A DNA stretch of 64,000 nt from Bisporella sp. PMI_857 (GCA_021307315.1 JAJSPD010000107.1:51980-115979); one strand, 5' to 3'; positions 31,803 through 43,131 are shown, counted from the first letter of the stretch. The notes: a model not told the origin generated them from the letters alone. Program-made: numbers and translations.

Positions 31803-34704
31803 ATGAATATCTTATCGTCTGCCCTGCCGTGGCTGCTCTTCCTCTTCAATATAGATATCTTGCCTGTGTCCGCGCACCCAGCAATCCTCGATGAATCGGG
31901 GAAGCTTCATACAGTCAACAAACGGTTCGAGTCAGCAGAACATGTAAGGAACCCTCTTCCGGTCCTTCATTGGATCAATTGCTGCTAATGAGCTGCCCTT
32001 TTGCCCGTCATCCCTATATTTCCGCTCGCTTATGTCTCTACTCCGGCAGAAATGGATCGGTGACTCTATCAATCTTACCTATCCAAAGTATGTGCTACCA
32101 GGCGACCGGTTTGCCTATACGATTGGGTCCAATATACTGTCCTTCGGTGACATTGTGGCAACGGCTGGTGACTATTATGCCCAGTGGTCTATCTTGCCCG
32201 GCTGCCCAGAGCAAGTCAGCGACAACTACGACACAAACCCGGCAGGCAGTATCAAGATCTTCAATCAAATTGCTAACTATCTCCAAACCGACAACGGAGG
32301 CTACCTTGGCTGCATCCTCAAGGTCCAGAAGTCCGAAGCTGCTGCGGTGGCGAATGGGACGAGTACGGGCCAAGACCCTGCGCAGGTGAGCCCTACTATT
32401 CTGAGGAGTCATCTCTCTGCAGCATATGGCTGACTTTCACCCAGGTCTACTTTGAAATCGCAAGCAGATACGATAAGCAGTATTTTTCGTGCTCGCAGGG
32501 CTATCTCTGGATTGCCATGTGCAATTTTGATCATTTTGGCCAGGACGCCGTGCGGGCCTACAAGGCAGGACACTCCGCCGCCATCAGCCAAGCCCTAGCG
32601 GGCCGCTCATCTGGGAACCAGACTCTATTGACTCAAGCGTATTTCTTGGAGGCCTTCGCGCAGCACTACCTGACCGACCTCTTCGCTCCGGGCCACCTGC
32701 GTGAGCCCCGCCGGGTTCTTCACTGGGCCGTGGGGGGCGACTCAGACGTCAGCCCCTATCCCGCCGATCGCTGTGCCCAAAAGCAACATGACGAGGAGAA
32801 TGCCAATGGAATGTGGGTGACGAATGCCTTTGGCAAGTCCTGGGCCGCATATGGCGACAAGGAGCTGTTCAGCGCAAAGTCGGCCCAGAACTTCCAGCAG
32901 GCGATTTTGGCTTGCCAGGCAGGAATCGGCTAGGTTTACAATGCCTTCACGAACGGGGTAGCGCCTGCTCCCGCCAACTACTCGGCTCTCGGTCTGGTAA
33001 GTGTTGATGCTGGCCGTAGATGAACATCTGCAACTGTAGCTGACCTGCCCCTAGATCCCAAATCTTGCGGTGTTGGCCGGTGACAACAATTTCGACCCAA
33101 TGTTTGTGTGGAACAAAAACGACCCCAATAAACTCTATCTACGCTCCAACGTAGATCGCAGATATAATGGCAACTTGCCCTCGCCATACACGGCGTACTC
33201 CAACCCGCCTAGTTGGGTAGCGTGGAACAGTATTTTGTCCACCGTTGAAGCATCCGTGGAAGATCAAAATCTTCATCCGTATACACAAGGATTCCGATCA
33301 CCCAACCAAATTGTTCATGTTCGCCAAGGACAGAATAACAATTTAATCGTGAATATGTATGGCGGGTCACCGCTAACCACATCCTCCTGGAACATGTTGG
33401 CACAGACTTCGTTGCCAGTTGCTGCTGTCTCTGGTATAACCACGTGGGTTTCGATGACTTCGCCGTCCTTCAATACGGGCATCTATCTTCTGGTCGGTCG
33501 AGTCACCGTAGAGTCAGGGACCGTGTTTCCCAGGCATCTCGCAATCCAGGCAAGCACCGAGCTGGGTGTTCCAACAAGTACTCCGGTGACTCTGTTCTGG
33601 GATGTGACTGGCTCTGACGGAAATACTGCGTGGAGGGAAGGAGACTCCGTGATAGGACAGTACAGCCAGGACTCGCCGGATTTGGGATTGGTAAAGTATT
33701 TCCTCTACAACGGCGGCCCCCCCTATAAGTACAAGCTTGAGGTATGGACTATGCCGAAGGACATGTCAACCACCCCTGTTCTTGCGCAGACCTGGACTAC
33801 TGGGGCAATCAAGTACGTCCCCCTATACTACTAAGTTGCTATCTACCTTGGAACTTTTCACTGATGGTATCGCAGTCACATCTTGAACCTCCGATACCCT
33901 TTTTTCAACAGCCCTGATATTATGATTGCGTGCGGTTATGATAACCAGACCGCAACTAATGCATGGTACTTCGCGACCTTTACAAATGGTTACAAAAACC
34001 CCATAGTAACAACTTTCCTGGACTTGTCGGTCTCCTATCCTGCTCAAGCCGTTCTCGCCGCCTCCTTGGATACCGCTCCTTTACCTCAGGTCGTCCGTAT
34101 TTCCTATGGGCCAACATATCCAACCCCAAACACCATCCAAATCGATATATTGAGCATAAATGGGCCGGCCGTCAAATTGGTCAAGACCCAGACCTTCCCC
34201 ATCACCTGGGGCAGTCTCCCCACCACCTCCTATCTGAGCTGGAACCTCACCACCGTGTACTTCTCCCTCTATCGCGATCTAGTCGCCTACGTCTCCGACA
34301 CCACCAACACAGCGCCCATGCTTATCATCTTCCCCGGCATCAGCGGACCCGGATTCGGCCCCCCACAGGTCGTCAACCTCAGCGTCCCTGCTGCAAATAC
34401 CAGCTTCTTCTCCGCCGATTTTATGAACCCAGTGTTCACCCGAGGGGTCACCGTATTTAACCCCTTGATCTCGCGCCTGCGACAAGCGGGCTTCGTGTCC
34501 TTCTTTGACAACCTTGGCATCCTGGGCGTGCGGGCTGTAGGCTCCAATGGTACCACTGCGAACCCCTACAGCATCGGCATCTTGGGCCAGACGCCAGCCA
34601 TTGCGGGCCAGAGCTCTGCAGGTCTGGGCCCGCGGCCGGTCGATGTCATGGGGAACAATGCGCCAGCGGAGGCGCTGGGGTTTGCGATGGTGCAGAACAA
34701 TTGA
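31803..34704 (+). pseudogene. Secreted phospholipase C-like protein with one internal TAG
   Basis: Five exons fit frame exactly: 31803-31943, 32050-32385, 32445-32996, 33055-33812 and 33876-34704 (872 codons with stops). The N-terminus is a signal peptide (LPWLLFLFN... to about SAHP). The middle contains YFLEAFAQHYLTDLFAPGHL and QHDEENANGMWVTNAFG, the His/Asp-rich pattern of zinc-dependent phospholipase C / P1-nuclease-fold proteins. The C-terminal ~500 residues are strand-rich and repetitive in character, with no named domain. The only defect is a TAG at 32931-32933 (codon 322), right after the catalytic-type region, followed by continuing frame and normal introns. It could be a nonsense mutation, a truncated protein, readthrough or an assembly error. 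Confidence 0.7.
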
Positions 34705-35027
34705 TCGATGGGTGGACATGGGAGGTGAGTGTTTTTGGAGTTAAGGATTCGTATGCTGTGAGAGAATTTGAATACGAGGTCGCTCTTTGCTGTTTGAGCT
34801 AGGTTATTTTTGCTTTGCCTTTGTGGTATGACGACGGCTGATGAAACTCATACACTTCCTACCCTCTTTTATCTCTTTTTTTCTGATTTGGGTTTTAGTA
34901 GTGAATAAGCCCCACTAACTACTATAAATATATGGAAATTGCATTCCAACCATATTTTCTAATATTCTCATATATACTACGAGCTTGCGGCCTTTTAGCC
35001 TATGCGCTACGTCGCTACGCTCGAGTA
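34705..35027. other. No gene seen
   Basis: 3' flank of the preceding gene, AT-rich towards 34980. No terminal repeat of the neighbouring pogo-like fragment could be matched here. Confidence 0.4.
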
Positions 35028-35044
35028 CCGTATTAACTAGCATA

Positions 35045-35997
35045 TGTTGTAGTCCATACACGAATATAGCCATTCCCGAATGGCGAGCACCCCATTCAGG
35101 AATGGGTACCCCATATAAGAATATTGGTAACTGGCTGTGATTCGTCAATGGGGTAGTCTATTCCCGAATGGGGTACCCTATACAAAGATAGTCCCCCAGT
35201 CACGAATAGAATAAGCCTATTCACATCCAGGGGGACCCCATTCAAGAATACATTCCTATTCGTAAATGGGGTACCCCCAGTCGGGAATAGCTTCATTTCC
35301 CTATGTAAGTGCCACCGAAGCTGAAAAATCCAAAACAGCGGTGAAGTACCTTCATAGACCTCCATTTTACATAGTATTTCTCATGCCTACTTTTATGTCC
35401 CCTCTCAATCGCTCAACTTGTTTCAATCACTCAAATTATTTTAAGTGCTCAAATCGTTTGAATACTCACGTATAATGTCTGGCGAGCGACCTATAAACCA
35501 ATTCCCGCCTTCAATTAGAGAGAAGTTCTTTGATATGATTACTGTACTGCCGAAGGTTACAAGTGCAAAGAGCGAATACACCCTGTTTAATAAAGGAAAG
35601 AAGAGGGTGCGTGCTGACACGGAAGAAGATACTATTACAGTAGAGACTTAGAAGAATAAAAGTAATTTTACACCTCTTATTCGTGAATAGCTTCACCCCA
35701 TTCATAGATGGGGGGCCTCTATTCGCGAATGGGCAACCCCCCCACCTACGAATATCTGGCTATTCGGCTATCGCGGCGCCCCTTTTAAGAATATTCTTAT
35801 TCGTAACTCGGGTGCCGCGATAGAGAAATAGCTAGATATTCGTGGGTGGCGCACGCCCCAGTTGCGAATGACCCCATTCCTGAATGGTGGAGACCCCCTT
35901 CGGGAATAGGGGGGACCCCATAGACCGATAGACCCTATTCGTGAATGATGGGGTCTAGCCATTCCCGAATGGCTATATTCGTGTATGGACTACAACA
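35045..35997. mobile_element. Palindrome-rich TIR element inserted in pogo-1 terminal repeat
   Basis: About 953 bp with inverted ends TGTTGTAGTCCATACACG and GTGTATGGACTACAACA, flanked by CATA on both sides; the uninterrupted sequence in the copy at 54930 has a single CATA. A TA duplication with slightly longer ends fits equally. The interior holds many imperfect direct and inverted copies of motifs such as CCATTCCCGAATGG, ATTCGTGAATGG and GGGTACCCCATT. A second copy starts at 63612. It encodes no transposase, so it is non-autonomous. Confidence 0.85.
35475..35651 (+). CDS. Short ORF inside the palindromic element, unknown
   Basis: 58 codons starting MSGERPINQFPPSIREKFFD and ending in an acidic tail after GKKRVRADTEED. 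No known domain is recognised. The upstream DNA has spaced TCAATCGCTCAA / TCAATCACTCAA motifs that might act as promoter repeats. It may be the fused ends of a deleted transposase gene, or chance. The second copy of the element is cut by the window end before this point. Confidence 0.35.
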   Translation: MSGERPINQFPPSIREKFFDMITVLPKVTSAKSEYTLFNKGKKRVRADTEEDTITVET

Positions 35998-36208
35998 CAT
36001 ATAAGCCCCCCCCAATGTGGCCCGTGCGAGACAAATGACCCTCTCTAGGAGGGGGATTATACCAAAGGGGGTCTTATATGCCAAAATCTTAGAATATTGC
36101 TTAGTAATCACTAATCCACCAATGAAACGCGTACATTGAAATCTTATTTCAAACGCGTCTCGCTCTAATCGTATCACTAATTCCTTGATATCAAGCCTAC
36201 ACAACAAG

Positions 36209-37966
36209 ATGTCGAACCCATTCGAGATTGCTGCTCAAGCTTTACCACTTAAACCTTCTCTTATGCCAAATCTATCAATTCCAGCTCCTAAACCCGGCCC
36301 GAAACCTAAGCCTCTAGCTGAACGTCGCACCCTTCATGCCCTTCAGCTAGCGCGCCACAATACAATCCCTATTGCTGCTACCGCAGATGGCCTATTAGCT
36401 CAATTCAAAGCCGAGAATGATGACGAATCAGACTCCGGCTCTTCAGCCAACGGTGATCTACGCAGACGATCCCATACTCGAGAACAAAAGCTTGCAGCTA
36501 TTGGCTATGCCACAATCAAAAATGTGTGGGATTCAAAAAAGGAACTGATGGTTCTTATATCCCATAAACAGGCTTGCAGAGACTTGGGTTTAGAAACGGC
36601 CCAGTTACGTAGATGGAAGAAGGATGCCGACAAAATACGCGCTTTACGCAAAGGGTCAAGAAAGGGCAAGCTTACCCATCCATCCAAGTTCCCAATAATG
36701 GAAGACCAGCTGCACGCTTTAATACTTGAGAAAAGGAAAATTGGAAGAAAGGTTGGAGAGAATTGGATTCGACGGAATGCTAAACTTGAATTTGAAAAGT
36801 TGTGGCCTCATAAAGTAACGATTGTAGAGAAGAGAAAAGTCTTTGATGGGATGGTCTTCTCTAATGGTTGGCTACGTGCCTTCTTAAAGAGAAAGCACCT
36901 TAGTCTACGTCAACCTACAAAGAAGGCGCAGGTTATACCAGAGGACTATAAGGAGAAGATCGTCAATTGGCTACAATTCAATCGACGTGCCCAAGCCAAG
37001 TTTAACTTCGAGCTCTCGGAGATTGCGAATATGGACCAAACGCCAATATCATTTGAGTTCCTCGATAACACAACATATGATACAAAGGGTATCAAGACTG
37101 TATTTGTCAAACAAACTGGCTCTGGATGGGACCGCCGGCAAGCTACACTTCAAATTATGGTTCATGCAGATGGTATTCGGCGCTGCAAGCCTTTATTGAT
37201 CTTTCATGGCAAGAATGAAGATCATAGACAAAAGCCGAAGGCAGGCAATCTGAGGCGAGAATACAAGCTCTATGATCCAAGAGTTGAGGTGATGTTTAAT
37301 CCAAAAGCATGGTCTAATACCGATCTCATGGTGGAATGGGTCAAGCATATTTATACCCCGTCTTCGAATTACCCTTGCTTCCCACGAAATTCGACTCAAA
37401 GGCCACCTCGATTCCTCTCTCTAGACGTCTTCTCTGGTCAGAAAACAAAAGAGGTCATTAATAGCTTCAAAGCTATTAGATGCACTACATCATTTATCCC
37501 TAGTGGCACTACTGGCTTTGTTCAAGTCTGTGATACAGTGGTCAATAAGTCCTTGAAAGCACGAATTGAAGAGCTAGCAGATCAATATATCGATGAACAT
37601 GAAATCGAGTGGGTAGAGGGCAAATATTCAATTGGCCAGCGGCGAGATCTTTTGACGAAATGGGTAGGGCAAGCTTGGGAGGATATGCATGCTGAAGACA
37701 GTGAGATGCTCCGTCAAGCCTTCGAGCAAGTCGGGCTAGGATTACCTATTGATGGGAGTCAAGATCATAAGGTTAAGATTAAGGACTTTCTTGGGGTTGA
37801 GGTTGGAAATTGGAAGGACTGGCGCCCTACAGAAGGCGGGGATTCAGAAGAATTGCAAAGCAATTTGACACCGAAGGAGGTAGAGAAACTATCCTCTGCA
37901 ATCCCCATTGATGATGAGGATGATATAGTGGATATGGATGAAACTATTGTAGTAGACGTGGCGTAA
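36209..37966 (+). CDS. pogo-1 transposase (DDE, pogo/Fot1 type)
   Basis: 585 residues from the ATG at 36209 (MSNPFEIAAQ); a further ATG 24 bp upstream is possible, but the related fragment at 38328-38685 begins with the same MSNPFEIAA. N-terminal part: KPGPKPKPLAERR, then helix-turn-helix-like DNA binding (HKQACRDLGLETAQLRRWKK; NGWLRAFLKRK). Catalytic triad: D276 in NMDQTP, D406 in SLDVFSG, D442 in QVCDTVVNKS, with 35 residues between the last two. The C-terminus is acidic. No stop or shift; likely functional or recently so. Confidence 0.9.
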   Translation: MSNPFEIAAQALPLKPSLMPNLSIPAPKPGPKPKPLAERRTLHALQLARHNTIPIAATADGLLAQFKAENDDESDSGSSANGDLRRRSHTREQKLAAIGYATIKNVWDSKKELMVLISHKQACRDLGLETAQLRRWKKDADKIRALRKGSRKGKLTHPSKFPIMEDQLHALILEKRKIGRKVGENWIRRNAKLEFEKLWPHKVTIVEKRKVFDGMVFSNGWLRAFLKRKHLSLRQPTKKAQVIPEDYKEKIVNWLQFNRRAQAKFNFELSEIANMDQTPISFEFLDNTTYDTKGIKTVFVKQTGSGWDRRQATLQIMVHADGIRRCKPLLIFHGKNEDHRQKPKAGNLRREYKLYDPRVEVMFNPKAWSNTDLMVEWVKHIYTPSSNYPCFPRNSTQRPPRFLSLDVFSGQKTKEVINSFKAIRCTTSFIPSGTTGFVQVCDTVVNKSLKARIEELADQYIDEHEIEWVEGKYSIGQRRDLLTKWVGQAWEDMHAEDSEMLRQAFEQVGLGLPIDGSQDHKVKIKDFLGVEVGNWKDWRPTEGGDSEELQSNLTPKEVEKLSSAIPIDDEDDIVDMDETIVVDVA

Positions 37967-38027
37967 TTTGGATTTGGGAATAGGTTCATTTGGTTAATAT
38001 AATATATTTTAAGGGGGGTTTATATTC

Positions 38028-38225
38028 TGTGGGTTCACTCTAATACGGGGCACCACCACGTTCCTGACGTGAGTGCCTATTGTATTCTTGAGTGAGTGAT
38101 TGATTGATTGTTAAGTTCTAACTACGGTGAAACTACGAGTTATATAACCCCGTTCCGGGTCACGTGAACGACACCCTTCGTTCAAGTGCGTGACCACATG
38201 ACCTCTCTAGTTAATTGTACTAACA
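38028..38225 (+). repeat. Solo LTR with 5-bp TATTC duplication
   Basis: 198 bp beginning TGTGGGTTCACTC and ending TTGTACTAACA (TG...CA), flanked by TATTC at 38023-38027 and 38226-38230. The related element at 55903 reads straight through with one TATTC, giving the empty site. The orientation is not certain. Confidence 0.9.
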
Positions 38226-38327
38226 TATTCCAAAAAATGTCGGGACAACAACCCTTCGCTGGGAGGGGGACTATATGCCGGGGGGGCTTATAGCGAAGAG
38301 GGGGCTTATATGCTAGTTAATACGGTA

Positions 38328-38685
38328 TGGAGGCTTTTGCGTTCGGTCAAAGGTTTGGGCTTCGGGCCGGGTTTAATAGTAAGGACTACTAGATTTGGTG
38401 TGGAAGGAGGTATAGACATTGCAGTTCTAGCGGCAATCTCGAATGGGTTCGACATCTTGTTGATTTAGACCAATATAGAGAAATTACCAGTGGGAAGAGA
38501 AGAGACGCGTCTGAAATCAAGTTAAAATTGACGTGTTTGATTGGTGGATTGCTCGAGTGCGATTACTAAGCGTACTCACCCAAAATTTAGCATATAAGAC
38601 CCCCTTTGGTATAAGAACCCCCTTAGAGGAGGTTAAAATGCTCGCACGGGCCACAATGGGGGGTCTTATATGCCAAACTATACGG
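38328..38685 (-). mobile_element. 5' fragment of a related pogo element (pogo-2)
   Basis: Minus strand from the terminal repeat CCGTATAGTTTGGCATATA at 38685 (TA at 38686-38687), through a leader similar to pogo-1, to an ATG at 38455. It encodes MSNPFEIAARTAMS and KPGPKPKPLTERKSL before stopping at the pogo-1 right end. pogo-1 seems to have inserted at a TA in this transposase gene, but the remainder is not recognisable on the left side, so a deletion or rearrangement followed. Confidence 0.75.
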
Positions 38686-38687
38686 TA

Positions 38688-41085
38688 GACAACAATAGAG
38701 AGCCTAAAGGCATCCCCAATTCCTCCTGCTTATCATTGCGTATTTTCTCGTTCTGTTAGAGAAAGAGAGGAAAGGAATCCACTCTGCAACTCTTAACCCC
38801 TGAGCCAATGGCTACCATGTGACCAACACTGCCCGACTCAGAGGCTGAAACCTCCGTCCTCTTGCCCAATCTGGCTCAGAACCGTAAGAATGCAAAAAGG
38901 GCTGTAAGAATAGCAGTTTTACCGAGCCTGGTGCAAAGTGTATTACTCTAAATGGCTTAGTTTCATTATCCTTTATGTCGTCTGGTTTCGCAGCTGACCA
39001 CGTGATTATTCATTCCTAAGCTGTGCCGCATGGTGGTTGTCACTTCACCAAGTAGGCCAAATGCCATTACAGTATCAGGAAAACCATGTCATGGTCCCGA
39101 ACCTTGCTCATCCCCCCCCGCCTCTAATTGTCGCTGTGCCTCTCGAGCTCCTTCACTTTTGATGACATGCAGAATTTGAGTGGTACAGATATGATAAGCG
39201 CTTTTTCTTGAGCCACCATACTCTCCCAAGGATGACATGCAGTTACTCTTCACTTCCGCCAGAACTATCCAAATGCAATTGGCCATGTTCAAGCAATGGC
39301 AATATGAAAATAAACCAGTTGCCATATATACGCTATTTCCCTATTGCCTAGCGTTGATGGGTCTAGAATACAGGTCCCATTGTAAAGTCATCATCAGTCT
39401 CAACTTTTCACACGTGGTCAGCACGAAGATTGTACGGTCTGCAGTTCCACATTTACATTTGGTTTGTTCCCTACTAAGTTACGATGATTGGTGGCAGAGA
39501 CGTGTAATCCAAGCGACGTAAGTGGACGACTACTGAAAGTACTTGGATCGCCATTTGCCTCGACATCGCGACATGCCTAGTGCTTGCTCATCTCTGCTAT
39601 ATCCCTCATTTATTGCGACCGAGATCCAAGGCTAATGGTTGGAAGCGGAGGATGTTCCATAAGGTGTAGCCTCTATTTTATAGTCTCCATGTCCGTAACG
39701 ATCGTACCTGGAGCCACTTCCTCTATCAAATCAGGGACTTGACCTATAGATGTTAGAAGATCCTAGCATAGAGGACCAAGAAGGAAGACAACCTAGCTGA
39801 GATATCATATCGTTCCTCATTTTTGAGAGTCTGTGGGGTCGGAATTTTTCCGCCACGGCTTTTGTATCTGTTTGATCGAATCGAGGCTATAATACAGGTT
39901 GCAAAGTAATGAAAATTAAACAACGGTTCCAGGCTTTTGTTCCCATATATCGAGGTTTCCCACATAAGGAATTCCCATAGAAAGCAGTTTCACTGTATTT
40001 GCCCCACATCCCAATTTTAAGTAATGGTTCAACAACCAACTTTCATGTCGTTCCTGAAGCACAACTATCCTATACTTTCCACAGCAACACGACTGCTGTA
40101 CCTGGTCAGATTACTTCTCTATGTTATTGTAAAAATTATTCATAGCTTATTTCACATACGGAACGTCTTGAAGACTTATCACACGGGGGGCCTCAATTGT
40201 CTTAAGCCTTGTAGCTCCTTACTACCGAGACACGCGCCACATACTCAAACCTCCTTCCAGCTAGTTCTGTCCCAGCATCCCCACCAATATGAACTCCTCA
40301 TAAAAATCCCCCAAAAAATTTGTTACCTATGTACATTTGCCTAAACTTTATCAAGTCGACATACACCCTTGAACTCTAGACACCTAAGCGCAAATGAACG
40401 CTTGATACTCATATTCTTGATATTGCTTAAATGTCAGTCCATCATCTGGCTCACCATAATTTGACTATTCTCGAAGACTAACGCCTTCATGGAATCACGC
40501 GGAAAGCTGACAGAAAAGTTGGTAGCTTAATCGCTCTGAAACTCCATGTTATCATAAAGTGCCTAGTCACGAAACGAAGGCCAGGGTGGAAGACCCATCC
40601 ACGCTGGATGTGCTGTGGATAGCTTGCTTGCACAAAGGAGCTTGCCAGTCGTGTAGAGCTTTGTAAGTGTTATACGAAGCGGTACATGTACATTGAAAAA
40701 GGCGAGCTTTTCGGGAATGAGCACGAAGCCATGACTAAGAGAGGACAGCTGCCTAACGTGTCATGACTTCGGTTAATGTGGAGGGTGGGTTTGCTAGACC
40801 AGGCTGGTCAGAGACAACATTCGCGGACGAAAATCTAGAAAATAGTTAGAATTGTCTTGTGTAGAAGTTTGGGTAATGCATACTCAGGTCCGATCAAGCT
40901 CTCTTCACCCACGTCCTGTGTGATGTGAAAGTGACGCTGAAAGCGGGTGACGAGAACATTAGCTGATGTACAAGTGCGATGGGTGCCTTAAGCTTGGCAG
41001 ATATTTGTCATGCGTATACGGAAGGCTGGAATTGCTAGCTTGTTGTGTTGGGAAATGTTGGCGTGCTGATAACCTATCCCGACAA
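38688..41085. other. 2.4 kb without a supported gene
   Basis: Scattered short open frames on both strands (for example 39089-39325 minus, 39237-39521 plus, 40024-40344 plus) show no motif, signal peptide or intron-supported extension. No inverted repeats or tandem arrays were noticed. It could hold regulatory DNA or an unrecognised non-coding transcript. Confidence 0.4.
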
Positions 41086-41917
41086 TCAGCTGGTCGTCGA
41101 CCAGCCTACATACCACAATACGACTTGCTTCAACGGCTCTTGACTTACTTCTGAGAAGCCGGCCGGGTTCAGGTCCGCATATCCGGACGGCTGGGGAAGT
41201 ACTGGGTGGAATGGTGTCCAGGAAAGGGTTGGCTTCAGCAAGCCTTGTGAGTTTTTGTCGATGGCAATTTGATCATCCCATATTGGAATTGCCGATGGGA
41301 TATATAGATCTTGGGGCTTTTTAGAATCTTCGTATTTGCTCACACCTGGTAGATAGAGCTTCTCTGGTGGATATTGGGTGTCGTTGCCCATCTGAGCCAG
41401 CTGTCCAGCATTGTCTATTGGGGAATTTTGGTGTCCTCGAGGGATCCATGGGCCGGTCCCGGGTTCTGGCTCTAGCAGCCACTCTAATCCAGCTTTGTGT
41501 GGAGTCACAAGTTTTTCCTGTATGTTTGGGGGTTGTTCTTCTGGGGTCCCGGCTTGCGCCAGAGCCAGCTGTGCCCTAAGCCCTTCAACCTCCACTTCCA
41601 GCTGTTCGTTCCTTTTTATGATTCTTTCCACGCTACCCGATCTGCCGGAAGCCTCGAGTTCTTCCACTCTCTTTTTAAGAGTCTCGATATGCGCTTTTAT
41701 CCGTGCTCTGATATTCCGTTGCGCCTCTCGATCATTTGCGCGTTTCCTGGCTAATTGAGCCTTGCTAAGATGTGTAACGGCTCGTTTGCCTCCTCGTGCT
41801 CCTATGACCAATCGTTAGCTCAATTCCAATTGCTGTGCAGCAGGTAACCTGACCTTTCTTTCTTGGTTGCTCCAAATCCTCTGCAGCAGGGCTCCTTGAA
41901 CTGCACGCGCTCGACAT
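41086..41917 (-). CDS. bZIP-like transcription factor
   Basis: Two exons on the minus strand: 41917-41854 (21 codons plus one base) and 41801-41086, with a 52-bp intron (donor GTCAGG, branch CTAAC, acceptor CATAG), giving 259 residues. The basic region reads LARKRANDREAQRNIRARIK, followed by a heptad-like HIETLKKRVEELEASGR and a second leucine-bearing helix (NEQLEVEVEGLRAQLALAQ). The Asn-to-Arg spacing differs from the canonical N-x7-R by a residue or two, as in a group of fungal bZIP-like proteins with KRANDREAQR. The C-terminal ~150 residues are Pro-rich with no domain. An earlier in-frame ATG at 42058 is possible. Intact. Confidence 0.75.
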
Positions 41918-42625
41918 AGCTTTTCTGCTAGATGCTGTAGCGGTTATTTGGCGTGCCCAGCGTAAGGAAGGCAGCGTGCTATCGAACGCGACGAGGTGCA
42001 AGAGGAGATCGTAGTGTTGATGTTGTTGATGACGAGGCTGGAACTGTGCAGTATACAAAAGACAGCCACCAAGGCTAAATGGACAAGAGCAGGTTTAAGG
42101 CACAAGAAACTTGCTGCGATGCGGACGATATTCGTTGTGGCGTTCTGACAAGTGGGCTGGCGGCGTATATGTATTGCCGCAAAGTCTAAGCCAAGCCTTT
42201 TCTGAGGCTAGCACTAGTGAGCATTCCACTGCTCACAGCAATCAATGCAGTAGTGTTGAAACTGTTCCAGTTGCAGTTCCTTGCTAACGCAAGTGCAAAG
42301 CGAAAGGCAAAAGTTAAACCCGTTCGCCCTTTGGAGCTTCCTCTGTAAGTGCGGTGTGGTGCAGGAGGATGAACCAGCAACGGGTCACGATGAAATGGAC
42401 AAGCTAAGCAAACTCGTTTGGGAGATGAATTTATGCCCTATCATGAAGCCATGATAGGTATGTAAATTTTTTTAAAAAGAGATGATGGGCCGAGTCATGG
42501 TGTAGGCTTAGGTTTAGGCGTGTAGACGGTGGCCCGTAGATCTGGGGGTTGATGCAACCTTTGGTTAGGGCCAAGTCTGCCAAGCTATTAGTGTCGATGG
42601 TGTTACGATTGTCATTACATTTTTA
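41918..42625. other. Upstream of bZIP gene; no gene
   Basis: Presumed promoter of the divergent minus-strand bZIP gene. No clear TATA or repeat was noticed; the foldback element begins at 42628. Confidence 0.4.
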
Positions 42626-42793
42626 TAACGGCAAATGACTAGAATACCATCAAAAAGTGCACAAAACCCAAGATTACCATACTTTTTGTTGGCATAGGAC
42701 TGAAATACCACTTTTATGGTATTCTAGGGCATCGCCAAAAAAATTATGGTAATTTAGGGAGAGTAGTACATCCCTTATAAGCAAGCCTGTAGT

Positions 42794-43131
42794 TGTCACG
42801 GCTTTACCTCGGCCCCTAACACTACAGGGCTTGGCCCCTAACACTATAGGGCTCGGCCCCTAACACTATAGGGCTCGGCCCCTGACACTACAGGGCTCGG
42901 CCTCTGACATTACAGGGCTTGTTTACACTGGCTTTTAGCCAGTTCCTGTATATAAAGCACTGCTTTCTTTCCCTTTTTTTGTCTGTAGCTTGTTCTTTTT
43001 ATTCGCTTTGAGTTGTTACAGTGTAAATCTTTATATTTGACTTTATTTTATTTCAGTTTCTATTGCAACTAATTGACTCCGTACGCTTTCCCAGACCTCG
43101 TAGAATTGTGGGTGTGTGAAAAGTACGTGCA
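42794..43131 (+). repeat. LTR-like insertion with U3 tandem repeats
   Basis: Begins TGTCACGG like the solo LTR at 44240 and shares CCTGTATATAAAGCACTGC, TCTGTAGCTTGTTC and GAGTTGTTACA with it. Flanks are GTAGT and GTAGC if it ends at 43131, an imperfect duplication, so the right boundary is uncertain (43020 is the alternative by homology). Confidence 0.6.
42810..42919 (+). repeat. Five tandem 22-bp units in LTR
   Basis: Unit CGGCCCCTAACACTATAGGG plus CT, five copies with a few substitutions, placed upstream of the TATATAAAG box of the LTR. The related LTR at 44240 has about one degenerate unit, so this is a local expansion in the promoter part. Confidence 0.8.

Larger units (their letters stand above)
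35028..38325 (+). mobile_element. pogo/Fot1-type DNA transposon (pogo-1) with two nested insertions
   Basis: Terminal inverted repeats CCGTATTAACTAGCATATA and TATATGCTAGTTAATACGG, with TA on each side (35026-35027, 38326-38327). The left repeat is interrupted after AGCATA by the palindromic element 35045-35997. The 3' UTR is interrupted by a solo LTR at 38028-38225. Removing both leaves about 2.1 kb with one transposase gene. A deleted copy of the same family lies at 54922-57993 and shows both sites empty. Confidence 0.88.

Noticed and set aside
42804..42930. CRISPR-like array from regular 22-bp repeats
   Set aside because: Units are contiguous with no spacers, and the context is a eukaryotic LTR.
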